29,694 nucleotides of DNA from WHSV01 sp050694055 (GCA_050694055.1 JBOGWX010000021.1:1-29694), one strand, 5' to 3'. Shown: positions 17,112 through 26,009, numbered from the stretch's first letter. Numbers and translations: made by a program. Notes: a model not told the origin generated them from the sequence alone.

Positions 17112-20100
17112 ATGACCGTCGATGTGGAAGAGGCGAAGGCCGAGCTCATAGACGAGGCCGCCTCCCAGGTAAGAGAGCACCTCCCCCGCGGCGAGGTCGC
17201 GCAGGCGGAGCGTTTCCTTCGCCAGTACTACGCTCAGGTTCCCGCAGACGATCTCATCGAGCGCGACGTCATCGACATCTACGGAGGCGCCCTCGCGCAC
17301 TGGAACCTTGGTCGCCGGCGCACGCTCGGGGCCCCGCGGGTGCGCGTCTACACCCCGCAGTTCGAGAGCGACGGCTGGCAGTCCACCCACAGCGTGGTCG
17401 AGATCATCAACGAGGACATGCCCTTCCTCGTCGATTCGGTGACCAACGAGCTCAACCGGCACGGGCTCGGGATCCACCTGGTCGTTCACCCGATGATCGC
17501 GGTGCGCCGCGACGAGGAGGGTGTTCTGCTCGACGTCCTCGAGCCGGGCCAGGAGGGAGCCGAGGACTCGATCTCGGAGTCGTTCATCCACGTCGAGGTC
17601 GACCGGCAGAGCGATCACGACTTCATCCACGAGCTCAAGGGTGACATCGAACGGGTGCTCGGCGACGTGCGCGCCGCGGTGGACGACTGGCAGGACATGC
17701 TCGAGCGGGTTCGCCGGGTGAGCTCAGAGCTCGACGAGCGTCCTCCACCGGTCGATCCCGACGATGTGGCCGAGGCAAAGGACTTTCTCCAGTGGATCTA
17801 TGACGGCAACTTCACGCTTCTCGGCTACCGCGAGTACGAGCTCGTTGAGCACGAGGGCAAGGACGCGCTGAAGGTGACGCCCGGCTCCGGTCTGGGCATT
17901 CTTCGCCAGGCCGATTCGGATCTGCCCCCCAGCGTCGTCGAGCTGCCACCCGAAGCCCAGAAGCGGGCGCGTCATCGCAAGCTGTTCGTGCTGACCAAGG
18001 CGAACTCGCGCGCCACGGTTCACCGCCCGAGCTACCTCGACTACGTGGGCGTCAAGCGCTTCGACGACGCGGGCGAGGTCATCGGCGAATGGCGCTTCCT
18101 CGGCCTGTACACGTCCACCGCCTACAACACGAGCCCCACCCAGATCCCCATTCTCCGCAGGAAGGTCAGGCGCGTCGTCGAGCGCTGCGGCTTTCCGCCC
18201 GCCAGCCACAGCCGCAAGGACCTCGAGGCCATCCTCGAGAGCTATCCGCGTGACGAGCTGTTTCAGGCGAGCACCGACGAGCTCTATCGCATCGCCATGG
18301 GGATCCTGCAACTCCAGGAACGCCAGCGTGTGCGCCTGTTCGTTCGTCGCGATACCTACGGGCGATTCTTCTCCTGCCTCGTGTTCATCCCCCGAGACCG
18401 GTACAACACCGCCATTCGCCTGAGGATGCAAGACTTGCTGACCGAGGCGTTCGAGGCCAAGGGCGTCGAGTACACGACCCGCGTATCGGAATCGGTACTG
18501 GCGCGCCTCCACTTCATCATCCGCACCGAGCCCGACGCCGATCCCTCTTACGACGTCGAGGAGATCGAGAAGCGACTCGTTGCCACCGTGCGCTCGTGGA
18601 GCGACGATCTGCGCGCCGCGCTCGTGGAAGAGCTGGGCGAAGAGCACGGTATCGAACTGTTCCGCACCTACGGCGACGCGTTTCCCGGCGGTTACCGCGA
18701 CGACACCGTGCACCGGCGTGCGGTCTTCGACATCAAACACCTGGAAGCGCTCGAACCAGGCGAGGACCTGGGCATGGGCCTCTATCATCTGCTCGAGGCC
18801 CCCGAGGGTTTCCTGCGCTTCAAGCTCTACCGCTCCGGCAACCCCATGACGCTGTCGGAGATCCTGCCGCTGCTCGAGCACATGGGGGCTCGGGTCATCG
18901 ACCAGCGGCCCTATGAGGTGAACCTTCCGAACGGCGAGACGAGATGGATCTACGACCTGGGGCTGGCGTGCGGTGACCTCGGCGAGTTCGAGACCGACGA
19001 AGTCAAGGCCGCGTTCCAGGAGACCTTCGCGCGGGTGTGGCGACACGACATCGAGGACGACGGCTTCAATCGTCTGACGCTGAGCGCCGGGCTCTCGTGG
19101 CGCGACATCGCGGTGCTGCGCGCCCTGAGCAAGTACCTCCGCCAGACGGGCAGCCGCTTCAGCCAGGCGTACATGGAGGACACGCTCATCGGCAATCCTC
19201 ATATCGCCCGCCGGCTCGTCGATCTGTTCCACGCGCGCTTCGACCCGGCCACACGGCTCGACGCACACGAGGCGGTCGCGGGCCACGTCAAGGAACTGGA
19301 GGAGGCGCTGGACGAGGTCCAGAGCCTCGACCAGGACCGGATTCTGCGCAGCTTCCTCACGCTGGTGCTGGCGATGCTGCGGACGAACTACTACCAGTCG
19401 AGCGACGGCCGCCTCAAGTCGCACCTGGCCTTCAAGCTCGACCCCTCCAAGATCGAAGACCTGCCCCTGCCGCGCCCGAAGTTCGAGATCTTTGTCTACT
19501 CACCGCGCGTCGAGGGCGTGCACCTGCGCGGCGGGAAGGTGGCGCGCGGCGGCATCCGCTGGTCGGATCGCCGCGAGGACTTCCGCACCGAGGTCCTCGG
19601 CCTCATGAAGGCCCAGCAGGTGAAGAACGCCATCATCGTGCCGGTGGGGGCCAAGGGCGGCTTCGTGGTGAAGCGCCCGCCCGAGGACGGCGACAGGGAC
19701 GCGTTGTTCGAGGAGGTCAAGAACTGCTATCAGAACTTCATCCGCGCCCTGCTCGACATCACCGACAACCTGGTCGACGGCAAGGTCGTGCCCCCCGAGG
19801 ACGTGGTTCGCTACGACGACGACGATCCCTACCTCGTCGTCGCGGCGGACAAGGGCACGGCCACCTTCTCCGACGTCGCCAACGCGATCTCCGACGACTA
19901 CGGCTTCTGGCTCGGCGATGCGTTCGCCTCGGGGGGCTCGGTCGGCTACGACCACAAGAAGATGGGCATCACCGCTCGGGGGGCCTGGGAATCGGTCAAG
20001 CACCACTTCCGCGAGCGCGGCGTCGACGTGCAGACCACCGATTTCACCGTGGTGGGGATCGGGGACATGTCGGGCGACGTGTTCGGAAACGGCATGTTGC

Positions 20101-21977
20101 TGTCGCGCCACATCAAGCTCCTCGGCGCCTTCGACCACCGCCACATCTTCATCGACCCCGACCCCGATCCCGAGACCAGCTTTGAGGAACGCGCGCGGTT
20201 GTTCGACCAGGCGCGCTCGTCGTGGGCCGACTACGACGAGGCGCTCATCTCCGCGGGGGGTGGCGTCTACCCCCGCACCGCCAAGTCGATCTCGTTGTCC
20301 AAGGAAGCCCAGCGTGCGCTGGGGATCGAGGTGGCCAAACTCACGCCCAACGAAGTCATCAAGGCGCTGCTCCGAGCTCCGGTCGAGCTGTTGTGGAACG
20401 GCGGCATCGGCACCTACGTGAAGGCGAGCAGCGAGTCCCATGCCGAGGCGGGAGACAAGATCAACGACCTGGTGAGGGTCGACGCGTCGGAGCTACGCTG
20501 CCATGTCGTGGGCGAGGGAGGCAACCTCGGCTTCACCCAGCGCGCGCGCGTGGAGTACGCGCTCGCCGGCTTGCGCATCAACACCGATTCGATAGACAAC
20601 TCGGCCGGGGTGGACTGCTCCGACCACGAGGTCAACATCAAGATCCTGCTGAACGCGGTGGTGGACCAGGGCGACATGACCACCAAGCAGCGCAACTCGC
20701 TGCTGGCCGACATGACGGACGAAGTCGGGAAGTTGGTGCTGCGCGACAACTACCAGCAAACCCAGGCACTCAGCAACTCGGTAACTCAGTCGGTCTCCAT
20801 GGTGGACGTTCACACGCGCTACATCGGTCACCTGGAGCAAGGGGGAAAGCTCGACCGGGAGGTGGAGTTCCTTCCCGACGAGGAAGAGGTCGAGGACCGC
20901 AAGTCCAACGGGCAGGGCCTGACCTCCCCGGAGTTCGCCATCCTGCTGGCCTACTCCAAGATCGGTCTAAAGAAAGAGCTGCTGGCCTCCGACCTTCCCG
21001 AGGATCCTCATCTGGGGCGAGAGCTGGTTCGTTATTTCCCCGAGCCACTGCGCGAGCGCTACTCCGCGGAGATGGAACATCACCGGCTGCGCCGGGAGAT
21101 CATCGCCACGCGCGTTGCCAACGCCGTGGTGAACACGTCCGGGATCACGTTCGTGTTCCGGCTCGGCGAGGAGACCGGAGCCGCGGCCCCCGACATAGCC
21201 CGGGCACAGACCGTGGCCCGGGAGATCTTCGACATGGGGAGCCTGTGGAGCGAGATAGAGCATCTCGACCACCAGGTCGACGCGGCCACGCAGACGGCGA
21301 TGACCCTCGAGGGCCGCAAGCTGGTCGAGCGCTCAACTCGCTGGCTTCTGCGTCACTGTTCCCGGCCGCTCGACATCTCCGCCACGGTCGAGCGCTACAG
21401 AAAAGGGCCGGTGGAGCTCACCGGCCTCCTGCCGGAAGTCCTGGTAGGGCCCGATCAGAAGGCCAGGGAGGAAGCGACGAGACGCTTCGTGCAGGAAGGA
21501 GTGCCCGAGGAACTGGCCACGCGCGTCGCGGGGTTGAGCGCGATGTTCTCGGCCCTGGACCTCATCGAAGTGTCGAACGAGGTCGATGAAGAAGTGGCGC
21601 CGGCGGCGGCCGCCTACTTCCTGCTCGGAAACCGGCTGCAGCTTCATTGGCTGCGCGATCGCATCCTGGCGCTGCCGCGCGACGATCGGTGGCAGGCGCT
21701 GGCCCGCGATGCGCTACGCAACGACCTCTACGGCTGGCACGGAACGCTGACTGCCGAGGCTCTGAAGTCGACGCAGGCCGAACACGACGTCGAGGACCGG
21801 ATCAACGCGTGGCTCGGCCACAAGGGTCACGCTCACGAGCGCTACCGGCAGATGCTCGACGACATCCGGGCCGTCGGCAGGTTCGATCTAGCCACGCTGT
21901 CGGTTGCGTTACGCGAGGTGCGGAACCTTGCGGAGGCCGGAAGCTCACCCGCCTCGACGCGCCGCTCCGGCACCTAG
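17112..21977 (+). CDS. gdh: NAD-specific glutamate dehydrogenase (large, ~180-kDa type)
   Basis: This 1621-aa enzyme oxidatively deaminates L-glutamate to 2-oxoglutarate and ammonium with NAD+, feeding the TCA cycle. It belongs to the L-180 class known from Streptomyces (about 1650 aa) and Pseudomonas. The N-terminal half contains ACT-like regulatory segments. The catalytic core shows RGGKVARGGIRWSDRREDFRTE (~805-826), then EVLGLMKAQQVKNAIIVPVGAKGGFVVK, and the nucleotide-binding VVGIGDMSGDVFGNGML (~980-996). The long C-terminal extension is complete. Start ATG 17112 follows a G-rich stretch, GGGGGG, and no better start is seen. It is divergent from a TAXI-TRAP operon that may import its substrate. 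Confidence 0.95.
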   Translation: MTVDVEEAKAELIDEAASQVREHLPRGEVAQAERFLRQYYAQVPADDLIERDVIDIYGGALAHWNLGRRRTLGAPRVRVYTPQFESDGWQSTHSVVEIINEDMPFLVDSVTNELNRHGLGIHLVVHPMIAVRRDEEGVLLDVLEPGQEGAEDSISESFIHVEVDRQSDHDFIHELKGDIERVLGDVRAAVDDWQDMLERVRRVSSELDERPPPVDPDDVAEAKDFLQWIYDGNFTLLGYREYELVEHEGKDALKVTPGSGLGILRQADSDLPPSVVELPPEAQKRARHRKLFVLTKANSRATVHRPSYLDYVGVKRFDDAGEVIGEWRFLGLYTSTAYNTSPTQIPILRRKVRRVVERCGFPPASHSRKDLEAILESYPRDELFQASTDELYRIAMGILQLQERQRVRLFVRRDTYGRFFSCLVFIPRDRYNTAIRLRMQDLLTEAFEAKGVEYTTRVSESVLARLHFIIRTEPDADPSYDVEEIEKRLVATVRSWSDDLRAALVEELGEEHGIELFRTYGDAFPGGYRDDTVHRRAVFDIKHLEALEPGEDLGMGLYHLLEAPEGFLRFKLYRSGNPMTLSEILPLLEHMGARVIDQRPYEVNLPNGETRWIYDLGLACGDLGEFETDEVKAAFQETFARVWRHDIEDDGFNRLTLSAGLSWRDIAVLRALSKYLRQTGSRFSQAYMEDTLIGNPHIARRLVDLFHARFDPATRLDAHEAVAGHVKELEEALDEVQSLDQDRILRSFLTLVLAMLRTNYYQSSDGRLKSHLAFKLDPSKIEDLPLPRPKFEIFVYSPRVEGVHLRGGKVARGGIRWSDRREDFRTEVLGLMKAQQVKNAIIVPVGAKGGFVVKRPPEDGDRDALFEEVKNCYQNFIRALLDITDNLVDGKVVPPEDVVRYDDDDPYLVVAADKGTATFSDVANAISDDYGFWLGDAFASGGSVGYDHKKMGITARGAWESVKHHFRERGVDVQTTDFTVVGIGDMSGDVFGNGMLLSRHIKLLGAFDHRHIFIDPDPDPETSFEERARLFDQARSSWADYDEALISAGGGVYPRTAKSISLSKEAQRALGIEVAKLTPNEVIKALLRAPVELLWNGGIGTYVKASSESHAEAGDKINDLVRVDASELRCHVVGEGGNLGFTQRARVEYALAGLRINTDSIDNSAGVDCSDHEVNIKILLNAVVDQGDMTTKQRNSLLADMTDEVGKLVLRDNYQQTQALSNSVTQSVSMVDVHTRYIGHLEQGGKLDREVEFLPDEEEVEDRKSNGQGLTSPEFAILLAYSKIGLKKELLASDLPEDPHLGRELVRYFPEPLRERYSAEMEHHRLRREIIATRVANAVVNTSGITFVFRLGEETGAAAPDIARAQTVAREIFDMGSLWSEIEHLDHQVDAATQTAMTLEGRKLVERSTRWLLRHCSRPLDISATVERYRKGPVELTGLLPEVLVGPDQKAREEATRRFVQEGVPEELATRVAGLSAMFSALDLIEVSNEVDEEVAPAAAAYFLLGNRLQLHWLRDRILALPRDDRWQALARDALRNDLYGWHGTLTAEALKSTQAEHDVEDRINAWLGHKGHAHERYRQMLDDIRAVGRFDLATLSVALREVRNLAEAGSSPASTRRSGT

Positions 21978-22026
21978 ACATCGCATTCATGCAGGAGGAC
22001 GGAAACTACCGGTTATCGTTTCGGGG

Positions 22027-22425
22027 GTGACGGATCGACTGCCCGACGAGGTGACCAGCTTCGTATTGCAGCATGTCCATTCGGTGCGTCAACTCGAGTT
22101 GCTCCTCGATCTCCATAACCATCATGCAAGAGAAGTGACCGTCGAGGTGGTGTCGCGGGCGCACAGCCTGCGGGACGAACAAGCCGCTGCGTTACTGGAA
22201 GACCTCGCCCGTCGAGGTCTCTTGACCAAGTCGGACGAGGGAGAACAAGCGCTCTACAAGTACGAGCCTCGCACCAAGGAACTCGGCCACCAGGTGACAA
22301 CGCTTGCCAAGGTCTACCCGACCTACCGCGACTCGGTCATCTCTCTCATCTTCTCGAGACCGAGCGAGAGCGTTCGAAGCTTTGCCGATGCCTTCCGGCT
22401 ACGCAAGGATGAGAACGATGGCTAA
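22027..22425 (+). CDS. Winged-helix DNA-binding protein (putative regulator)
   Basis: This is a protein of about 132 aa with a predicted winged helix: VTSFVLQHVHSVRQLELLLDLHNHHAREVTVEVVSRAHSLRDEQAAALLEDLARRGLLTK, followed by YKYEPRTKEL and a helical tail. The likely start is GTG 22027, although no clear ribosome-binding site precedes it, so a leaderless message is possible; the open frame extends upstream into the gdh end. Its last 8 nt overlap the next gene, which implies co-expression with the two DUF5985 membrane proteins. It may sense a stress signal and control them. Confidence 0.7.
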   Translation: MTDRLPDEVTSFVLQHVHSVRQLELLLDLHNHHAREVTVEVVSRAHSLRDEQAAALLEDLARRGLLTKSDEGEQALYKYEPRTKELGHQVTTLAKVYPTYRDSVISLIFSRPSESVRSFADAFRLRKDENDG

Positions 22426-22675
22426 CGTCGTTTACCTTCTCTGCGCGCTCACCAGCATCGCGTGCGCGCTCCTGCTGATCCGCGGATATGCGCGAACCAA
22501 GGCCAAGTTGCTACTGTGGAGCAGCGTGTGTTTCCTCGCCTTGGTCGTGAACAATCTCTTTCTCGTACTGGACCGGATCTTCTTCACCAACGTTGATCTC
22601 TTTGTGTTCCGTCAGGTGGCCGCCTTCCTTGGACTTGCCATCTTGGTCTACGGCCTCATATGGGACGTGGAATGA
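22418..22675 (+). CDS. DUF5985 small membrane protein (first copy)
   Basis: This 85-aa protein consists almost entirely of three hydrophobic segments (VVYLLCALTSIACALLLIRG, LLLWSSVCFLALVVNNLFLVL, VAAFLGLAILVYGLI). It fits DUF5985, whose function is unknown. AAGGA lies 8 nt upstream of ATG 22418. The gene starts inside the end of the winged-helix gene and is followed 28 bp later by a second member of the same family; the two probably form a hetero-oligomer. Confidence 0.75.
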   Translation: MANVVYLLCALTSIACALLLIRGYARTKAKLLLWSSVCFLALVVNNLFLVLDRIFFTNVDLFVFRQVAAFLGLAILVYGLIWDVE

Positions 22676-22703
22676 GAGCCGCCGGCGACAGAGAGGTGGA
22701 ACT

Positions 22704-22967
22704 ATGAGCAACTTCCTATCCGGCGCCATCGTCCTGTTGTGCGCCGTCGCGGCGCTGTTCTTCTTTCGCTTCCGAAGACAGACACACGACCGGCTGTTCG
22801 GCCTCTTCGGTGGCGCCTTCTCGTTACTCGCTCTTAACTTCGCGCTCCTCGCCTTCGTCAGCCGGGAGAGTGAGTTCCGGCCTTACCTCTACCTCATCCG
22901 GCTGGCTGCCTTCTTGTTGATCATTGCCGCCATCGTCGACAAGAACCGAAAAACGGCGGCGTCCTGA
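22704..22967 (+). CDS. DUF5985 small membrane protein (second copy)
   Basis: This 87-aa protein has the same three-segment membrane layout as its upstream neighbour (FLSGAIVLLCAVAALFFF, LFGGAFSLLALNFALLAFV, LIRLAAFLLIIAAIV), with basic residues in the first loop (RFRRQTHDR) and at the C-terminus (DKNRKTAAS). ATG 22704 is preceded by AGAGGTGGA. Sequence divergence between the copies suggests an old duplication with distinct roles. No enzymatic motif is visible. Confidence 0.75.
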   Translation: MSNFLSGAIVLLCAVAALFFFRFRRQTHDRLFGLFGGAFSLLALNFALLAFVSRESEFRPYLYLIRLAAFLLIIAAIVDKNRKTAAS

Positions 22968-23121
22968 GCGTTTGGAGGTGTCCACTCTCGAGGCTTTCCG
23001 GCTCGAGGGCGACGGTCAATTAGATGGGACGCGACCGGGTCACCAATTTCCATTCCGCCTTCTCGAGCTAACGACTGGCTATGTTGTAAGTGAGAAGCCG
23101 TGTCGAGCCGCTGGAGGAGCC

Positions 23122-23391
23122 ATGCCCGAACATGAGGTTCGTTGGAAGCTACCGACCAACAAGGGCTGGCCCGTCGGCATCAAGGACATGCACTTTCGCG
23201 TGCGAACGGACGGAGAGGTACTCGGCACTCTGCTGGTCTCGCAAGGACGGATCGCCTGGCGGCCGCGCTTCGGACGCAAGGGCCAGCATCTCGAGGTGCC
23301 GTGGGAGGTCTTCGACGACTTCATGCGCAATAGCGGCCGCGCGCGCTGGCGTCCCACCGAGGACGAAGAGATCGATTTAAGGGACGGCTGA
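23122..23391 (+). CDS. Small hypothetical protein
   Basis: This 89-aa soluble protein starts MPEHEVRWKLP and continues DMHFRVRTDGEVLGTLLVSQGRIAWRPRFGRKG, then VPWEVFDDFMRN and an acidic C-terminus. It looks like a compact beta-rich domain. I do not recognise its function; short actinobacterial proteins with this GTLLVSxGRIxWRPR pattern are usually unannotated. ATG 23122 has GGAGGAG 3-9 nt upstream; the open frame reaches back to 22924, but that part overlaps the DUF5985 gene and is not needed. Confidence 0.6.
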   Translation: MPEHEVRWKLPTNKGWPVGIKDMHFRVRTDGEVLGTLLVSQGRIAWRPRFGRKGQHLEVPWEVFDDFMRNSGRARWRPTEDEEIDLRDG

Positions 23392-23415
23392 CCTCGGAGG
23401 TCGGGGGAACAGCCG
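23385..23415. terminator. Possible bidirectional hairpin between convergent genes
   Basis: CGGCTG (23385-23390) pairs with CAGCCG (23410-23415), with an inner dyad GACCT-CGG-AGGTC at 23390-23402. It lies exactly between the 3' ends of the small hypothetical gene and the fic gene. There is no T run, so a factor-independent stop is uncertain. Confidence 0.3.
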
Positions 23416-23425
23416 GTTGCTTAGG

Positions 23426-24652
23426 TCACGACCCCCGAGATCGCTGGTGGCGAGTCGGCGCCGGGCGAGCTCGACCCTCTCCGAGCGAGGCCATGCCCAG
23501 ATCAAATTCATCCAGAAGATCAAACACGTCATCCGCCGCCCAGGCTCGGTTGCGTCGACCTACGGTGATCTGACGGAGGACGCCTCTCTCAGCTAGCTGA
23601 TTGAGCGCAAGACGAGCCGCTTCCTCGGAGACCCCGAGCAACTGTGATGCAGATGCTACCGACAGCAAAGGTTGAGCCGACAGATCCTCCACCACGCGGC
23701 GGGCGGTCGATCCACGGCGGGGACGCCCGGCGCGCTCCAGCCATTCGCTCTCGAGGTCTAGAAGCTTGCTACTAAGCTCAGCAGCCCGGTCGGCGGCGAC
23801 TTGCGTAGCCTCCGAAAAGACGGCGCACCATTCAGCCAGGTCGCCCGATCGGTAACTCGTCAGACCCTTAACGTACCGATCGGCGTTTGCGGCTAGGACA
23901 ACACTTATGGGTGGCACGATGCGTCGCGATAAGCCGCGCCGCCGAAGAATCACATGTACTAGGCATCGACCCACCCGACCATTGCCGTCGGCAAACGGGT
24001 GGATCGTTTCAAACTGAACGTGCGCTATTGCTGCCTGCGTCACTACCGACAGATCCACACGGTTACTGAAGGTGATCAAGTCCTCGAGGAGGTCGGGCAC
24101 ATCTTCTGGAGGCGGAGGGATGAATTGAGCAAGCCGCGGCGTGATCCCTCCACCGATCCAGTTCTGCTCCGTGCGAACTCGCCCTGCAATGTGTTTGTCT
24201 CGTTGAAGCGACAGCAATGTTGCGTGAATGTCGCAAAGGTCCCTTACGTCAAGCCGACCGGGTCGTGTGCCGATCTCAATCGCCCTTTCCATCGCTTGGA
24301 TGTTTCGGACCACGTCCAGCGCGGCCCCACGAGCTGCTTGGGGAGCGAGCAGTGCTTCCTCCAGGCGCCGATGGGAGATCCGGAGGCCTTCGATCCTGCT
24401 ACTAGCCACGCTCTCTGCTCGAAGCAGGAGGCGAGCAATCGGCTCGAGATCCTCGATGCCCGGAGATCCGTCCAGTTCCACCGCGGCCGTCGCGGCCCCC
24501 TCGATGGTTGCGGCCACCGACGCCGGTAGAGCTGGGTCGAGACGTGCTATCGGATCGGGAATGAACGCGTGGTATCGGAAGGGCTGGGAGTCTCGTCGGG
24601 AATAACCATAGGTGGCGTCGGGCTTCCAGATCCGCTCGGCCAGCTCGGGCAT
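23426..24652 (-). CDS. Fic family protein (AMPylase-like) with C-terminal winged helix
   Basis: This 408-aa protein has a full Fic domain: the inhibitory motif S84-x-x-x-E88-G89 in SSRIEG on the N-terminal helix, and the catalytic loop HPFADGNGRVGR at 218-229 with the active histidine H218. Fic enzymes transfer AMP to hydroxyl side chains of target proteins. Intramolecular S-x-x-x-E-G makes this the self-inhibited class. A winged-helix segment (SVASASQLLGVSEEAARLALNQLAERGVLRQ, ~330-360) follows and may bind DNA. The target is unknown. ATG 24652 has GAGGGG 9 nt upstream. The divergent region holds a complex dyad that may be its own operator. Confidence 0.92.
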   Translation of the reverse strand: MPELAERIWKPDATYGYSRRDSQPFRYHAFIPDPIARLDPALPASVAATIEGAATAAVELDGSPGIEDLEPIARLLLRAESVASSRIEGLRISHRRLEEALLAPQAARGAALDVVRNIQAMERAIEIGTRPGRLDVRDLCDIHATLLSLQRDKHIAGRVRTEQNWIGGGITPRLAQFIPPPPEDVPDLLEDLITFSNRVDLSVVTQAAIAHVQFETIHPFADGNGRVGRCLVHVILRRRGLSRRIVPPISVVLAANADRYVKGLTSYRSGDLAEWCAVFSEATQVAADRAAELSSKLLDLESEWLERAGRPRRGSTARRVVEDLSAQPLLSVASASQLLGVSEEAARLALNQLAERGVLRQITVGRRNRAWAADDVFDLLDEFDLGMASLGEGRARPAPTRHQRSRGS

Positions 24653-24668
24653 GGCAAGCTTCCCCTCA

Positions 24669-24738
24669 AACTTGGATATGGCTGAGTATACCCAAAGATA
24701 CTACACCGACCTTGGGTACACGCCGGCTTCTCCAAGTT
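24669..24738. promoter_or_regulatory. Complex dyad operator between fic and the aldo/keto reductase
   Basis: Four related CTTGG-type half-sites share one centre of symmetry at 24703.5. The outer pair is AACTTGGA (24669-24676) and TCCAAGTT (24731-24738). The inner pair is TACCCAA (24689-24695) and TTGGGTA (24712-24718). Read in order they also make two facing pairs of nearly equal length, about 27 and 26 bp. The first site starts 17 bp from the fic ATG. Binding by the Fic C-terminal winged helix is a reasonable guess. Confidence 0.6.
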
Positions 24739-24781
24739 ACTCTGGCCCTCTGAACTCCGACGATCCCCAGGGGGGAGCTCC

Positions 24782-25753
24782 ATGGATTACAAGCACCTCG
24801 GCCGCAGCGGTCTCCAGGTCTCGAGGCTCTGTCTCGGCACGATGAACTTCGGCCCCGAGACCACCGAGAACGATTCCCACACGATCATGGACCGGGCGCA
24901 CGAGCTCGGCATCAACTTCTTCGACACCGCCAACGTCTACGGGTGGAAGAAGGGCGAGGGCCTCACCGAGCAGATCGTCGGGCGCTGGTTCGCCAAGGGT
25001 GACGGCCGGCGCGAGCGCACCGTCCTCGCGACCAAGCTCTACGGCTCGATGAGCGACTGGCCCAACGACACCTTCTTGTCGGCCCGCAACATCCGGCACG
25101 CGTGCGACGCGTCGCTCACGCGGCTGCAGACCGATTACATCGACCTCTACCAGATGCATCACATCGACCGCGCCACACCGTGGGACGAGATCTGGGAGGC
25201 CATGGAGGTCCTGCGCGCGCAGGGCAAGATCCTCTACGTCGGCTCGAGCAACTTCGCCGGCTGGCACATCGCCAAGGCCCAGGAGGCGGCAACACGTCGT
25301 AACTTCATGGGGCTCGTCTCCGAGCAGTCGATCTACAACCTCGCGACCCGTCAGATCGAGCTCGAGGTCATCCCGGCGTGCGAGGACTACGGCCTCGGCC
25401 TCATCCCCTGGAGCCCGCTCCACGGCGGCATGCTCGCCGGCGTGCTGCGGAAGGAGAAGGAGGGCAGCCGGCGGCTCTCGGGGCGCTCCAAGGACGGCCT
25501 CGAGGAGCACCGCTCCCAGATCGACGCCTACGAGAAGTTCTGTGCCGACCTCGGCGACGAGCCGGCCAACGTCGGCCTCGCCTGGTTGCTGCACCGTCCG
25601 GTCGTGACCGCGCCGATCATCGGTCCCCGGACCCGGGAGCAGCTCGAGGCGTCGCAGCGGGCGCTCGAGATCTCACTCGGCGACGACGAGCTGAACCGCC
25701 TCGACGCCATCTGGCCGGGCCACAAGACGGCTCCGGAGGACTACGCCTGGTAA
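24782..25753 (+). CDS. Aldo/keto reductase
   Basis: This 323-aa (beta/alpha)8-barrel NADPH-dependent oxidoreductase is of the YghZ/Kvbeta-like group. The N-terminal LGRSGLQVSRLCLGTMNFG is typical of the family. The catalytic tetrad reads D48 and Y53 (FFDTANVYG), K85 (LATKLYG) and H126 (YQMHHIDR). NADPH-binding elements GLIPWSPLHGGMLAG and APIIGPRTREQLEAS are present. The substrate cannot be deduced. The ATG at 24782 follows GGGGGAG. It is divergent from fic, and the shared dyad could regulate both genes. Confidence 0.92.
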   Translation: MDYKHLGRSGLQVSRLCLGTMNFGPETTENDSHTIMDRAHELGINFFDTANVYGWKKGEGLTEQIVGRWFAKGDGRRERTVLATKLYGSMSDWPNDTFLSARNIRHACDASLTRLQTDYIDLYQMHHIDRATPWDEIWEAMEVLRAQGKILYVGSSNFAGWHIAKAQEAATRRNFMGLVSEQSIYNLATRQIELEVIPACEDYGLGLIPWSPLHGGMLAGVLRKEKEGSRRLSGRSKDGLEEHRSQIDAYEKFCADLGDEPANVGLAWLLHRPVVTAPIIGPRTREQLEASQRALEISLGDDELNRLDAIWPGHKTAPEDYAW

Positions 25754-25771
25754 AGCCGGCTAGAAGGAGGG

Positions 25772-25920
25772 AGAAATCGGATAGATGCAGGCACGGGTCC
25801 GACGCGAACCCGCAGGTGATCAGCCGAAAAAAAATCTCGACGGAACCGTTTTCCGCGCCGATTTGGGCCTTTCTGCGGGTTCCGCTGGCGGATAGAAAAC
25901 GGAGAGATTTCGGATAGATG
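25772..25920. repeat. Repeat-dense intergenic block before the R-M operon
   Basis: TCGGATAGATG occurs as a direct repeat at 25777-25787 and 25910-25920, each preceded by a similar GAGAAA/GAGATT. Between them are perfect inverted repeats GAACCCGCAG (25806-25815) with CTGCGGGTTC (25873-25882), and CCGTTTTC (25846-25853) with GAAAACGG (25895-25902), plus an A8 run at 25827-25834. No credible gene is present. It may be a small non-autonomous element or the scar at the left edge of the acquired operon. Confidence 0.5.
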
Positions 25921-25986
25921 AAGAAGCTCAGGCCGCTTTAACGAGGGCGGAGGCAGACCCACGTTTCGGGCCGGTGGCTCCGGGCT

Positions 25987-26009
25987 TTGTCAGTGCCACG
26001 CGGTAGGAT
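25987..26009 (+). promoter_or_regulatory. DNA-damage promoter of PafBC (RecA-NDp) type
   Basis: TTGTCAGTG (25987-25995), an 8-nt spacer and TAGGAT (26004-26009) match the LexA-independent actinobacterial DNA-damage promoter consensus TTGTCRGTG-N8-TANNNT, which is activated by PafBC. A start about 7 nt after the -10 would fall on the A of ATG 26017, giving a leaderless message. It drives the methyltransferase-endonuclease-vsr operon. Confidence 0.75.

Noticed and set aside
17724..19424. 566-aa open frame on the - strand
   Set aside because: It is antisense to the well-supported glutamate dehydrogenase and contains no recognisable motif.
25741..25962. 73-aa open frame on the - strand between the reductase and R-M operon
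   Set aside because: It spans the repeat block, lacks a credible start and resembles no family I know.
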